From contig NZ_CP040330.1 of assembly GCF_005576615.1 (NCBI RefSeq), positions 2,542,001 to 2,606,000 of the forward strand: a DNA stretch of 64,000 nt. Direction: 5' to 3'. The notes under the pieces are model-generated. The model was not told where the DNA came from. It worked only from the letters and a program-made list of their open reading frames with translations, and searched no databases. This document shows positions 36,705 through 46,331 of the stretch, in pieces; the stretch's first letter is position 1, and the number at the start of each line of letters is the position of its first letter. A program made the position numbers and the translations under genes. This DNA comes from Natrinema versiforme (GTDB lineage: Archaea > Halobacteriota > Halobacteria > Halobacteriales > Natrialbaceae).

Positions 36705-36829
36705 GCGTTCGGATTGGAACCGGGCGCAAATAGACGTAGCGCTCTCCGGTCGTGGCGGTCCCGCTCGGATCGACCGCCCGCCGCCGGTCGCAGAAAAGAC
36801 CTATCCGCGACCGCCACGAAGCCCGGCCC

Positions 36830-37174
36830 ATGAGCCTCGAGGGTTCGCTCGAGACGGCGGCGGACGGCACCAGAGACGCCGTGATGTTCGTGTTCACCGT
36901 CACCAATTCGGGCGACGAGCCGGTCGATCTCCAGTTCTCGGACGCGTGCAAGGCGGAGTTCGTGCTCGAGGACGACGGCGACGAAATATGGCGGTTCACC
37001 GAGGGGCGCATGTTCGCGCAGGTGCTCAGTTCGGACGCCCTCGCGCCGGGCGAGGCGACGACCTACGAGGCGGAGTGGTCCGATCCCGACCCGGGCGACT
37101 ACACCGCGGTCGCGGAGTTGCGAGCGCAGGACGAGCACTGCGCGGCGCGGGCCGACGTTTCGGTGCCGTCGTGA
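36830..37174 (+). CDS. BsuPI-like (intracellular proteinase inhibitor domain) protein
   Basis: A 114-residue, all-beta immunoglobulin-like protein. MFVFTVTNSGDEPVDLQFSD, then CKAEFVLEDDGDEIWRFTEG and LAPGEATTYEAEWSDPDPG match the BsuPI domain, an Ig-like fold known from an intracellular proteinase inhibitor of Bacillus and from surface-exposed archaeal proteins. No signal peptide is present, so it may be cytoplasmic. The start ATG lies at 36830. Confidence 0.8.
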   Translation: MSLEGSLETAADGTRDAVMFVFTVTNSGDEPVDLQFSDACKAEFVLEDDGDEIWRFTEGRMFAQVLSSDALAPGEATTYEAEWSDPDPGDYTAVAELRAQDEHCAARADVSVPS

Positions 37175-37289
37175 CTCGTCTCCGAGACCCGTCTTTTGCG
37201 GGGTGAACCAGTCGAACGCGCCGTCATCGGAGCCGGCGACGAGGGCCGACAGCGAAGTCCATATACCGTCGCCATCCTAAGCCGCGGGC

Positions 37290-38207
37290 ATGCAAGCGCT
37301 GGTCATCGCGGCACACGGATCGCACCTGAATCCGGACGCCTCGGATCCGACCTACGCCCACGCGGACACGATCCGCGAGACGGGCGCGTTCGACGAGGTC
37401 CGCGAGGCGTTCTGGAAGGAGGAACCGCACTTCCGCGAGGTGATCCGCACCCTCGAGTCCGACGAGGTGTTCGTCGTCCCGCTGTTTATCAGCGAGGGCT
37501 ACTTCACCGAGCAGGTCATCCCGCGGGAACTGCGCCTCGACGACTGGGACCCCGAGCAGTGGGACTCCGACGGAACGAGCGCCTCACAGGCGACCCTCGA
37601 GGCCGAGGACGTCGGGAAGACGATCCACTACTGCGGGCCGGTCGGCACCCACGACGCCATGACGGACGTGATCGTCCAGCGGGCCGAGACCGCGACGGGC
37701 GATCCGGACGTCGGCGAGGGGGTCGCCCTCTCGGTCGTCGGCCACGGCACCGACCGGAACGAGAACTCCGCGAAGGCCATCGAGTACCACAGCGACCGCA
37801 TCGCCGAGCGCGACCGCTTCGACGAGGTGAAGGCGCTGTTCATGGACGAAGAGCCGGAGGTCGACGATGTCACTGAGTACTTCGAGAGCGAGGACATCGT
37901 CGTCGTCCCGCTCTTTATCGCCGACGGCTACCACACTCAAGAGGACATCCCCGAGGACATGGGGCTGACCGAGGACTACCGCCTCGGTTGGGACGTGCCG
38001 AGCGAGGTCGACGGCTACCAAATCTGGTACACGGGCGCGGTCGGCACCGAGGATCTGATGGCCGATGTCCTCCTCGAGCGAGCGGCCGACGCCGGGGCCG
38101 ACATCGGCGACGCCCGCGAGGCGGTCCGCGAACTCGCCGCGTCGGTCGCGGAGAGCGGGGCCGAGTCCGGCCCCGAACCGAACGCGGGAGCGGGCGCGGG
38201 TGACTGA
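37290..38207 (+). CDS. cbiX: Sirohydrochlorin cobaltochelatase CbiX, duplicated
   Basis: Inserts cobalt into sirohydrochlorin early in anaerobic cobalamin synthesis. The 305-residue protein has two CbiX domains: the first opens with ALVIAAHGSHLNPD (His near 9), the second with LSVVGHGTDRNENS (His near 151), each followed by EVFVVPLFISEGYF or DIVVVPLFIADGYHTQ, the family's second His loop. Haloarchaeal CbiX is usually in this long two-domain form. Its stop codon overlaps the start of the DR2241-like gene by one base. Confidence 0.93.
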   Translation: MQALVIAAHGSHLNPDASDPTYAHADTIRETGAFDEVREAFWKEEPHFREVIRTLESDEVFVVPLFISEGYFTEQVIPRELRLDDWDPEQWDSDGTSASQATLEAEDVGKTIHYCGPVGTHDAMTDVIVQRAETATGDPDVGEGVALSVVGHGTDRNENSAKAIEYHSDRIAERDRFDEVKALFMDEEPEVDDVTEYFESEDIVVVPLFIADGYHTQEDIPEDMGLTEDYRLGWDVPSEVDGYQIWYTGAVGTEDLMADVLLERAADAGADIGDAREAVRELAASVAESGAESGPEPNAGAGAGD

Positions 38208-39361
38208 TGACGGTATCGACGGACGCCCTCGAGACGCTGCTCGAACGCGCGTCCGCGGGCGTCGCGTTCGACGGCCTGCACGTTACGGAAACGGACGGGG
38301 AGTACACCCTCGAGACGCCGGCGAACGAGTGGACCGGCCTCGACGAGGCCGACTGCCGGCGCGCGCTGGAATCGATCGAGGAGTACGTCACGAACTGGCG
38401 CTACTGGCAGGAGACGGTCGATGGCGAGGGAACCGCCCGGCGCGCGTTCCTCCGCTGGTGCGAGCGAGCGCCGCTCGCCGACGCCGCGGACGCCGACGCG
38501 ACGACCGGGCCGTGGAGCGACGGCGACGCTCCCGAACCGCTCGCAGTCCCCGAACGGTACCGCGCGCTCCGTGACGGCATCGACCGCGAGTGGGGCCAGC
38601 TATCGATCACGGCCCGGTTCGTCGACGTCGACGACCCCGACGGCGAGCGCGTCTACGACCTGTGGCACGTCGACGACGCCGGCAGCGATATCACGGATCT
38701 CGAGGTCTACGACGACCCGCGGGAGGCGCGGGAACTCGCAACCTACGACGAGGACGGCCGCTACCGACCGCTGAAGACCGCGCCGACGCTGCCCGGTGGC
38801 TGGGCCTTTACCGGCCTCTCGGGCGCGGACCTCGTCGAGACGGTCGAGTTCTTCTATCCCGCGACGGTCGCCAACTGGCACCGCGAACTGCGGGGCAACC
38901 TCGATATCGACCACTGGCTCGAGACCGCCGAGCGACAGACGGGGATCTACGACGTGATCGACGAGCTCCCGCGCGAGGCCGTCGAGTGGATGGCCGAGGC
39001 CTGCTGTGTCGACTCCCAGTGTCTGCGCCGCCGCGAGTGGCAGTACGAGGAAGGCGACGACCTCGACGCCGACGGCGGCGACGGTCCCTTCCCCTGTCGC
39101 GAGCCCTGCTCGCTCGTGATCGCCGCGGCCCGCAAGTGGGCCATCCTCGAGTCCGAGGAGGAACGGACCTACGAACTCGAGTTGACTACCAGCGAACTGA
39201 ACCAGCTCGAGGACCTGATCGACGCCGTCGCCGATGGCCGCACCGACGAGATCCGCGAGGCGGACGTCAACGACGGCGCGAACCGCTATCGGGCGCGGTA
39301 CCTGCGATCCAAGCGGTTCGACGACGAGGGGAACCTCGAGGCGACGCAGGTCGACGATTGA
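38207..39361 (+). CDS. DR2241-family protein, CbiX partner
   Basis: A 384-residue protein of the DR2241 family, which in Deinococcus is part of the same polypeptide as CbiX. A cysteine set CCVDSQCLRRREW then FPCREPCSL (in the C-terminal half) suggests a 4Fe-4S cluster. Overlap of its ATG with the cbiX stop by one base couples the two. This supports a redox or electron-transfer step near cobalt insertion, but no activity is established. Confidence 0.85.
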   Translation: MTVSTDALETLLERASAGVAFDGLHVTETDGEYTLETPANEWTGLDEADCRRALESIEEYVTNWRYWQETVDGEGTARRAFLRWCERAPLADAADADATTGPWSDGDAPEPLAVPERYRALRDGIDREWGQLSITARFVDVDDPDGERVYDLWHVDDAGSDITDLEVYDDPREARELATYDEDGRYRPLKTAPTLPGGWAFTGLSGADLVETVEFFYPATVANWHRELRGNLDIDHWLETAERQTGIYDVIDELPREAVEWMAEACCVDSQCLRRREWQYEEGDDLDADGGDGPFPCREPCSLVIAAARKWAILESEEERTYELELTTSELNQLEDLIDAVADGRTDEIREADVNDGANRYRARYLRSKRFDDEGNLEATQVDD

Positions 39362-39444
39362 CGGCCGGCTGCCCCCGCTTGTCCTTTCCAGCCGACCCGT
39401 CGACGGCCACAATCTTGGTATCCCGGCGGTCGCACACTCCGATC

Positions 39445-39852
39445 GTGAACCGTCGCGACTTCCTCGTGACCACAGCAGTGGCGCCGTCGCTGCCGGCGAT
39501 CGCCGGCTGCTCGAGCCTCGGCGACGAGGAAACGGGCTACACCTACACGCTTACCTTCTCGGACGCGCTCGACGAGCCCGACGAGCGACCGCTCGATTTC
39601 GACACCGCGGGACTGGCCAGCAGTCAGGCGAAGATCGTCGACGAAGCGGCCCGAACGGGAACGTACAGCGAAGCGAACGTCAACTGGGACTCGCTGCCCG
39701 GTCGCGAGGGGATCACGATGGCGTTCCGGATGGTAATCCAGCTGATCGCCCGCCACGTCGGGCACGATCCGCAGGTCGACCACGAAACGTCGTTCGAAAC
39801 CCCGAGCCGGTACGACGGGCGGCGCTATCGAACGGTCGTCGATGTCACGTGA
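39445..39852 (+). CDS. Small twin-arginine lipoprotein, unknown
   Basis: A 135-residue exported protein with GTG start: MNRRDFLVTTAVAPSLPAIAGC is a twin-arginine signal with lipobox cysteine (AGC). The mature part (TGYTYTLTFSDALDEPDERP then REGITMAFRMVIQLIARHVG) has no family that I recognise. It lies 83 bases after the DR2241 gene and may be separate. Confidence 0.7.
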   Translation: MNRRDFLVTTAVAPSLPAIAGCSSLGDEETGYTYTLTFSDALDEPDERPLDFDTAGLASSQAKIVDEAARTGTYSEANVNWDSLPGREGITMAFRMVIQLIARHVGHDPQVDHETSFETPSRYDGRRYRTVVDVT

Positions 39853-39879
39853 GCACCACGCGACGCTGGCCGCACTACG

Positions 39880-40470
39880 CTACTGAACCAACAGAAACAA
39901 CGCCACGAGAACGCCGACGATGACGATTCCCGTCCCGACCGTTGCGACCGGGCCGCCGATCGTCGCCGCCGTCAGCGCCGCGATCCCGACCGCGACCAGT
40001 CCGAGCGCGAGGACCACGAGCGTCGCCGGCTCGATGCCGCTCACGGCGGCGAACTGATCGACGACCCGCTCGAGCGCCGTCGGTTCGGGCTCCGAGCGCG
40101 CGGGTTCGGCGAGCGAGTCGTCGATGTCGACGCCCGGCGGCCCGGGGGTGACGGTGACGGCGATCGAGACCGATTCGGACCCGTAGCCGGTTAGCACCTC
40201 GAGGCGGCCGTCGACGGGCCGGTCGATCGCGTCCGCGGTGACGGTAACTGGGACGGCGGTGACGCCGTCGGGTTCGACGTAGTAGTTCGTTTCACCGAGC
40301 GATGCGATCCGTTCGAGGTCACCGCCGAGGCGACAGTGGACGTGTGCGGGCGTCTCGTGGCCCTGTAACAGGAGCGCGAACGACTCGCTGGTCTCGAGCG
40401 CGTCGCTCGCCGCCTCGAGTTCATCGGCGGCCCTGCGATTGACGTGGACGGTGACCTCGGTCCCGGACAT
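39880..40470 (-). CDS. DUF7524-type membrane-anchored protein
   Basis: A 196-residue protein with a beta-rich N-terminal domain (VTVHVNRRAADELEAASDAL, then SFALLLQGHETPAHVHCRLG) and a C-terminal pair of membrane segments (ATLVVLALGLVAVGIAALTA, VATVGTGIVIVGVLVALFLL). I place it as DUF7524. Convergent with the lipoprotein gene, divided from the Trm112-type gene by 12 bases on the same strand. Confidence 0.72.
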   Translation of the reverse strand: MSGTEVTVHVNRRAADELEAASDALETSESFALLLQGHETPAHVHCRLGGDLERIASLGETNYYVEPDGVTAVPVTVTADAIDRPVDGRLEVLTGYGSESVSIAVTVTPGPPGVDIDDSLAEPARSEPEPTALERVVDQFAAVSGIEPATLVVLALGLVAVGIAALTAATIGGPVATVGTGIVIVGVLVALFLLVQ

Positions 40471-40482
40471 AGTCGGGTGGCC

Positions 40483-40677
40483 TCAGGCCGGCGTCTCCTC
40501 GCGCATGTCCGGCGGCAGCAGGTTCGGAATCCCGTCTTCGATCGGGTAGGCCTCGCCGCATTCGGTGCAGACGAGGTCGCCGCCGACGACTTCCTCGCCG
40601 TCGTACTCGGCGTCCTCGAGTTCCAGGTCGTGTTTGTCGAGCGGACAGCAGAGAATCTCCAGCAACGACTCCTTCAT
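40483..40677 (-). CDS. Trm112-like methyltransferase activator
   Basis: A 64-residue zinc protein: MKESLLEILCCPLDKHDLEL with CCPLDK, then CTECGEAYPIEDGIPNLLP. This pattern is Trm112/YcaR-type, which in archaea activates and stabilises several tRNA and ribosomal-protein methyltransferases. The start at ATG 40677 avoids a basic extension. It sits 12 bases downstream of the DUF7524 gene. Confidence 0.88.
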   Translation of the reverse strand: MKESLLEILCCPLDKHDLELEDAEYDGEEVVGGDLVCTECGEAYPIEDGIPNLLPPDMREETPA

Positions 40678-40751
40678 ACTACGTAGGCTTGCCGCCTCCA
40701 GCAAAAGGTTTCGGGAACGCCGCGAGCGAAGCGCGGCCGACGCGGCGCGTT

Positions 40752-42116
40752 CTACTCGTAGGGGTTCTCGACGATGACGGTCTCCTCGCGGCCGGGGCCG
40801 ACGCCGACCGCGTAGATCGGCGCGTCGAGTTCCTCGGCGATGTAGTCGAGGTAGACCTTCGCGTTCTCCGGGATGGCCTCGTAGCCGTCCTCGGCGACCG
40901 CGGCCCAGTCGACCGCGGGCCAGCCGTCGAACGATTTGAACGTGGCCTCACAGCGCCCCCACTGCTCGGTCGTCGGGGGCATCGTGAAGATTTCCTCGCC
41001 GTCGAACTCGTAGCTGTGGCCGACTTTGACCGTGTCGAGCCCGGCGAGCACGTCGATGTGGTTGACCGCGAGACCCGTAAAGCCGTTCGCGCGGGCCGCG
41101 TGGCGCAGCATGGGCATGTCGAGCCAGCCGACGCGGCGCGGGCGACCGGTGACGGTGCCGTACTCCCCGCCCTCGTCGCGGATGTAGGTCGCGAGTTCCT
41201 CCTCGTCGTCGGCGCTGCCCTGTTCGGCGTCGTAGTCGGGCGTCTGGTCCTCGACGCCGCCGAGTTCGGTCGGCAGTGGGCCGGTTCCGACACGGGAGAG
41301 GTAGGCCTTGACGATGCCGATGACCTCGCCGTCGCCGATGACGGTCGGGCCGAGGCCGGTGCCGACGGTCGCGCCGCCGGCAGTCGGGTTCGAGGAGGTG
41401 ACGTAGGGGTAAACCCCGTGGTCGATGTCGAGCGAGGTACCCTGTGCGCCCTCGAGCATGACGTTGTCGCCGGCGTCGATCCGGTCCTGCAGGAAGGTCC
41501 CGCAGTCGACGGTCATGTCCTCCTCGGCGAGGCGTTCGCCGTACTCGCGGTAGGTTTCGTAGAGGTGATCGATGTCGAACGCCTCGCCGGTCTCCTTGTC
41601 GAAGACCTCCTCGGCGAGGGCCTTCTTCTGGGGCACGACGTACTCGAGCCGTTCGCGGAGCGTATCGGGGTCGAGTAAGTCGCCCACTCGGACGCCGCGG
41701 CGGCCGGCCTTGTCCTCGTAGGTCGGTCCGATGCCGCGCTTGGTCGTCCCGGCGGCGAGGTCTTCCTTCTCTTCCTCCTCGATGCCGTCGAGCGCGCGGT
41801 GATAGGGGAGAATAACGTGTGCGCGCTCGGCGACGCGAACGTCGGGCTCGAGGCCGCGTTCGCGGAGGGTATCGATCTCGTCGAACAGTGTCTCGGGGTT
41901 GACGACGCAGCCGTTGCCGAGGACGCCGACCTTGCCGCGGACGGCTCCCGACGGCACCAGCGACAGTTTGTACTTCGTACCGTCGTGGACGACGGTATGT
42001 CCAGCGTTGTCGCCGCCCTGATAGCGGGCCACGACGTCGGCGGCGTCGCCGTAGAGGTCGACGACCCCACCCTTGCCTTCGTCGCCGAGTTGCGACCCGA
42101 CGATAGTGACGGTCAT
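40752..42116 (-). CDS. purA: Adenylosuccinate synthetase
   Basis: Joins IMP and aspartate with GTP to adenylosuccinate, the committed step to AMP. The 454-residue protein has VGSQLGDEGKGGVVDLYGD (GTP loop), QGGDNAGHTVVHDGTKYKL, KRGIGPTYEDKAGRRGVRVG and the final LVTGRPRRVGWLDMPML-type core seen as TGRPRRVGWLDMPMLR. Start at ATG 42116; the long upstream frame is shadow. The promoter tgtttatcgg on this strand lies about 30 bases upstream (42138-42148). Confidence 0.94.
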   Translation of the reverse strand: MTVTIVGSQLGDEGKGGVVDLYGDAADVVARYQGGDNAGHTVVHDGTKYKLSLVPSGAVRGKVGVLGNGCVVNPETLFDEIDTLRERGLEPDVRVAERAHVILPYHRALDGIEEEEKEDLAAGTTKRGIGPTYEDKAGRRGVRVGDLLDPDTLRERLEYVVPQKKALAEEVFDKETGEAFDIDHLYETYREYGERLAEEDMTVDCGTFLQDRIDAGDNVMLEGAQGTSLDIDHGVYPYVTSSNPTAGGATVGTGLGPTVIGDGEVIGIVKAYLSRVGTGPLPTELGGVEDQTPDYDAEQGSADDEEELATYIRDEGGEYGTVTGRPRRVGWLDMPMLRHAARANGFTGLAVNHIDVLAGLDTVKVGHSYEFDGEEIFTMPPTTEQWGRCEATFKSFDGWPAVDWAAVAEDGYEAIPENAKVYLDYIAEELDAPIYAVGVGPGREETVIVENPYE

Positions 42117-42619
42117 AACAGCGGCGGATTCTTGCCGGGCCGATAAACAGATTTCGGTATACGGGTGGCTGACACTGACCGAGCGCGCCGAGAAACGCGG
42201 CCGAATCGTCGTCTCCGGATAGCTGCCGGCCGTACTCGGGGATCCGATTCGCCGCGATCGGTCGGGCGAATCTCGACACGAGCGGGCGACGGGAGAACTA
42301 TCAGTATATATACCGGCAGGGCTAACGACCGAAACACGGAGCCACGACGACCGTCGGTTTCCAGTCGCGAGTCGCCGGGCGATCGACGGATGCCGTCCTC
42401 GTCGACCCGTTCCATCCAATCGCGTGGGCCCCATCAAATCGCGTGGCCGCATGGTCGTGCAGCCACTGACACCCGGGGTTTCGAGAGAGGGAGCGAGACC
42501 CTATGACCACCGGGATCGGAAACGTTAACTACTGACAGGACCGATCATTCGGTTGAGAGTGGACCTTTCAGTCGCCGAGAGTAACTTTTAAAAGGCCCAA
42601 AGACAAGTTAACAAATGCC
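42117..42619. other. Divergent intergenic region purA / winged-helix gene
   Basis: About 500 bases, containing the promoter of purA near 42140, the symmetric GTATATATAC at 42304-42313, and TTTTAAAA (42586-42593) for the winged-helix gene. Between them I see no gene of haloarchaeal composition. GTATATATAC could start an unseen RNA; no hairpins follow. Confidence 0.5.
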
Positions 42620-42925
42620 ATGATAGATAGACTTGAGAAGGAAGTCGATATGCTGGAACGTCATCTCCAGGTCCTGAAGATGGTCATCGAGAACGAACCG
42701 ATCGGGATCGTCAAAATGTCCAACGAGACCGGCTACCCCCACCACAAGGTCCGCTACTCGCTTCGGGTCCTCGAGGAAGAGAACCTAATCGAACCCTCGA
42801 GCCAGGGAGCGATCAAGACCGAGCGCACCGCCGAGTTCGTCGACGAACTCGACGGCAAGATCGACGACATCGTCGACAAGCTCGAGGGAATGAAGATCGA
42901 AGACGTCGCAGAGATCGAAGGGTAG
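42620..42925 (+). CDS. Winged-helix transcriptional regulator-like small protein
   Basis: A 101-residue protein: a leucine-rich N-terminal helix (MIDRLEKEVDMLERHLQVLK), then a winged helix (VIENEPIGIVKMSNETGYPH followed by VRYSLRVLEEENLIEPS) and a C-terminal coiled helix. TTTTAAAA (42586-42593) is 27 bases upstream, so the transcript is likely leaderless. It probably binds DNA as a dimer. The target is unknown. Confidence 0.82.
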   Translation: MIDRLEKEVDMLERHLQVLKMVIENEPIGIVKMSNETGYPHHKVRYSLRVLEEENLIEPSSQGAIKTERTAEFVDELDGKIDDIVDKLEGMKIEDVAEIEG

Positions 42926-43178
42926 TCTCTCGCCCAGTTCGGATTGTCGTCCCCGCGACCGGCAGCCGGCGCGACGCGAACATGCCGAACTTCTCATCGC
43001 CGTTTTCCCGCCGCGATAGCGCCTCGCTCGTGCGTCTCGCAACCGTTCCGCTCGCTGTCGAGCAACTGCTCCTCGATTCCGATCGCGACGTGTGCTAGCC
43101 GAACGGGTCGGCAGTCGCGGTGCGTATCGACGACACACCGTCGCACAGAGTGAGGAATAGAATCGCGAGCGCGACGGC

Positions 43179-45935
43179 CTACAGCTCCGGCACGTTCATG
43201 TGGAACCCTTCGGAACGGGACTCGACCAGACAGAGGTGATACCCCTCCTTCCGGGAGAGGTTGACATAACTGAGTTTCGAGCCGCGGCTGAGGAAGCCGC
43301 CGCTGGTCGCCTGCTCGGCCACCTCGAGCGCGCCGGGCTCGAAGTAACTCGAGGTGACGGCGATCGCCGCCGCCAGATCGGGATAGTTCGCCTTCACCGC
43401 GGAGGCGGCTTCCTCGAGACCCTCGAGTAGTTCCGTCGATGCCGGCTCCCGCGAATCGTTGAGGGTGACCAGGACCAACGGGTTCCCCATCTTATCGAAC
43501 GCGACGACGTCGAACGTGACCTGATCGGGAACGTCCTCGGTGTCGTCGTCCTCGAGCGAGATGGTGGCGTCGAGTTCGGCCCGGTCGATCCGCGGAATGG
43601 CGTCGTAGAGGTCGCCAAGTCCGTCCGCGTTGCCGGTGTCGCGGATCTCGTAGAGGAGCATCTCGGTGAGCCAATCGACGAATCGGTACTCCATCGACGA
43701 CGCGAGGAAGTCCGCGAACGGGTCGCCGTCGACGACGGCGTCGGCCGAGTCGAACTGCGTGTGGTGCTCGAGTTGCAGGTTCGCCGCGACATCGTTGCGG
43801 TCGGCGGCGCCGTCGTGGGCTTTCTCGAGCGTCGGCTGGCTCTTCGAGGCGTATCGGACGAAGAGATTCGTCCCCGAAAGCGCCTGCTGGGCCGTGAGTT
43901 GGGTGCCGCCACCGACCCCGTCGGACTCCGCGTCCCCGGTATCTTGCGTGCGCGCTCGCTCGCGTTCCAGTTCCGTCTCGAGTTCCTCGATCCGGGACTG
44001 GAGTCGATCGACCGTCGAGGACAGTTCGTCGTTCTCCGACCGCAGCCGGTCGCGTTCGGCCTCGAGTTCTTCGGCTTTCTCCACGAGCGCGTCGCGTTGT
44101 TCCTGCAGGGTCTCGAGTTTCTCGGTGAGCGCCGCGATCCGTTCCCGATCCTCGCTCGCGTCTCGGCTCCGTTCGGTCACCGATTCGGCCGTCTGGGCCC
44201 GTCCCGATTCCTGTGACTCCTGTTGGCGCGATCGCGTCTGCGATCGCTGCTCGCGCGTCTCGGACGACTGCCCGGCAGCGGTCGTCGACGCCGCGGTCTT
44301 CGAATCGGACTGTGCTCCGTCCGATGGAGCAGCGGTTGCGGGTTCCGTCCCCGCGTCCGCCGCTGTCGAGGCCGCCGCCGATCGACTCCCCTGTCCGCCG
44401 GGTCGGCCGCCGCTCGAGGCCGTCGATTCGTCGGACTCGCTGTTGTCCGGATCGATCGAGGGAATGCGCCGCGTTTCGCGCCACGCTTCCTCGCGTTCGA
44501 ACTGCTCCTCGAGGTCGCCCTCGTCTTCGTCCGCGTCCGGCCTCGCATCGTCGGCCGTCGCGGTGGCGTCGTCGGCAGCCGACTGGTCCGGAGAATCGTC
44601 TCCGCCATCCCCGTCATCGCCCGCGTCTTCCTCGTCCCCGTCCTCGTCGACCCAGGAGATATCGTTCCGTTCTAGCTCCTCGGCCGCCGCCTCGACCTCC
44701 GCGAGGTCGGGACTCGAGGTCGCCGTCGGTTCGGTATCGGAGACGGCCGCCGCGTCGTCCGGGTCGGCCTCGAGGGCCTCGTCGGCGGGGGACGACGAGG
44801 CGCTTTCGTCACCGGTTGTCGGGACGGCATCGGCTCCGGCGGGTTCGCCGACCGGCGAGTCGTCGACGGGGGACTCGTCGGTCCTCGAGTCGGCCGCGTC
44901 TCCGCGTTCGGCTGCGGCCGGACTGTCGTCCGTCGACCGTTCGGTGGAACCCTGTTCTCGGGGTTCGCTTCCGTCATCGGACGGGTCCGATTCGGGACTG
45001 GGGTCGGGATCGGTGGTCGGATCGAGATCGGTCGCAGCCGGCTCCGTGTCGGTGATTCCGGCCGATGTCGTCTCCGGCTCCGTTGGCGTTTCGTCGGTCG
45101 CGGTAATCCCCGACGGATCGCCCGTCAGATCGATATCCGACGCCAATGACGACGGATCGTCGACGGTAACGTCCTCGATTGGATCGGAATCGGCCGCGCC
45201 GGCACCGGCCGACTCGGTGCTCGAGACGTTGATCGGTTCGATCGACGAGCCGGTCGAATCGGGGGCCGGGTCGGCGCTCGAGCCGTCCCGGTCGGGCGCA
45301 CCCGGATCGTCGGCGGGGGCCGGTTCCGACCGCGAGTCGACTCCATTGGGGCTCCCGTCCGCGGATGTGGAGCCGTCACCGGTGTCGGGGCCGGTCGTCC
45401 CCGGCACGTCGGTGACCTCGATCTCGACATCGGTCACTTCGTAGATACCGACCTCGTCGGCCGCGCGGTCGAACGCCTCGTCGCCGGTGAGCAGTCGCCC
45501 GGCGTTGCCGATGTAGGCGGCGGCCATCCGGCGGCCGCCGTAGTAGACGGCGTAGTAATCGCCGCTGAGCACGTTCTCGCTCAGCTCGATATAGCCGGTA
45601 AACGAGCCGCTCTGGAGGGTGTTGTCGACCTCCCGGAGCGGCGTCTCGTTCGTGTAGTATTTCGCCCGTGTTTCGCCGCCGCGTTCCTCCATTGCACAGA
45701 GTAGCGGCAGCGACGGATGGGGAGCCTCGTAGCGTGTCCCGGAAGCGGTCTCGAAGTCCTCGATATCGCCGTCGACGACCCCGATTATTCGGCCGTTGAG
45801 CATAAAGAGCCACGTGCCGACCGCCGAGACGGCACCCGAGAAATCAGCGTCAGCGAGATCGGAGAGGCCATCGAAACCGCCGCTGAACTGGCGGGAGTCC
45901 CACTCCTCGACGCGCTCTTGCGTGCGCGGGTCCAT
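43179..45935 (-). CDS. Large multi-region haloarchaeal protein (DUF7527 type)
   Basis: A 918-residue protein. The first 180 residues form a globular domain (GTWLFMLNGRIIGVVDGDIE, YYAVYYGGRRMAAAYIGNAG), followed by about 350 residues of acidic Ser/Thr/Asp/Pro low complexity, a coiled coil (about 585-655, LQSRIEELETELERERAR region) and a C-terminal domain of about 240 residues (TFDVVAFDKMGNPLVLVTLN, YVNLSRKEGYHLCLVESRSEG). The last domain has a restriction-nuclease-like feel (strands with Val/Leu and a Lys) but I see no clear catalytic set. Function unknown; probably a large scaffold. Confidence 0.8.
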   Translation of the reverse strand: MDPRTQERVEEWDSRQFSGGFDGLSDLADADFSGAVSAVGTWLFMLNGRIIGVVDGDIEDFETASGTRYEAPHPSLPLLCAMEERGGETRAKYYTNETPLREVDNTLQSGSFTGYIELSENVLSGDYYAVYYGGRRMAAAYIGNAGRLLTGDEAFDRAADEVGIYEVTDVEIEVTDVPGTTGPDTGDGSTSADGSPNGVDSRSEPAPADDPGAPDRDGSSADPAPDSTGSSIEPINVSSTESAGAGAADSDPIEDVTVDDPSSLASDIDLTGDPSGITATDETPTEPETTSAGITDTEPAATDLDPTTDPDPSPESDPSDDGSEPREQGSTERSTDDSPAAAERGDAADSRTDESPVDDSPVGEPAGADAVPTTGDESASSSPADEALEADPDDAAAVSDTEPTATSSPDLAEVEAAAEELERNDISWVDEDGDEEDAGDDGDGGDDSPDQSAADDATATADDARPDADEDEGDLEEQFEREEAWRETRRIPSIDPDNSESDESTASSGGRPGGQGSRSAAASTAADAGTEPATAAPSDGAQSDSKTAASTTAAGQSSETREQRSQTRSRQQESQESGRAQTAESVTERSRDASEDRERIAALTEKLETLQEQRDALVEKAEELEAERDRLRSENDELSSTVDRLQSRIEELETELERERARTQDTGDAESDGVGGGTQLTAQQALSGTNLFVRYASKSQPTLEKAHDGAADRNDVAANLQLEHHTQFDSADAVVDGDPFADFLASSMEYRFVDWLTEMLLYEIRDTGNADGLGDLYDAIPRIDRAELDATISLEDDDTEDVPDQVTFDVVAFDKMGNPLVLVTLNDSREPASTELLEGLEEAASAVKANYPDLAAAIAVTSSYFEPGALEVAEQATSGGFLSRGSKLSYVNLSRKEGYHLCLVESRSEGFHMNVPEL

Positions 45936-45983
45936 AGTTCAACAAGCGAGAACCACACTAAATACGTTTCGCCTAGAATCCGT

Positions 45984-46262
45984 CTATATTTTTGACTCTG
46001 CGTCCTCGGCGAGTTCCTTCATACGCTTGCCGATCCGGCCGGCGCTCGAGAACTCGTCTTCGCTCATCGCACTCGCCAGCGCGTTTCCGAGGACGAACAC
46101 GGCGTGTTTGTGTTCGCTCTTCGACTTGTGGACGTGCGAGGGATCGACGTCGAGCTGACGGTAAGGGTCGAACAGCGTTTCGTCGACCTCCTCGCGCTCC
46201 GAGAAGTACTCCATGATGACGACGAGTTCTTCGTGGAGCTCGAGGAGTTCGTCTTTATGCAT
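45984..46262 (-). CDS. UPF0058 family protein
   Basis: A 92-residue helical protein (MHKDELLELHEELVVIMEYF, then SEHKHAVFVLGNALASAMS) typical of UPF0058, present in nearly all haloarchaea, often beside metabolism genes, and known from structural genomics as a helical dimer. Function unknown. Start ATG at 46262 with an AT-rich stretch upstream. Ends 49 bases upstream of the large DUF7527 gene. Confidence 0.9.
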   Translation of the reverse strand: MHKDELLELHEELVVIMEYFSEREEVDETLFDPYRQLDVDPSHVHKSKSEHKHAVFVLGNALASAMSEDEFSSAGRIGKRMKELAEDAESKI

Positions 46263-46331
46263 ATCCCCGTATAGGGACGGTTTCGATTTAAGCGTTGTGT
46301 GGCCGAGAGTCGCAAAACCGGCCGGGGACTC

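Noticed and set aside
42304-42313. Palindrome GTATATATAC between purA and the winged-helix gene
   Set aside because: It may be just a symmetric TATA-like stretch; no gene or structure follows, and the distances to both genes are too large.
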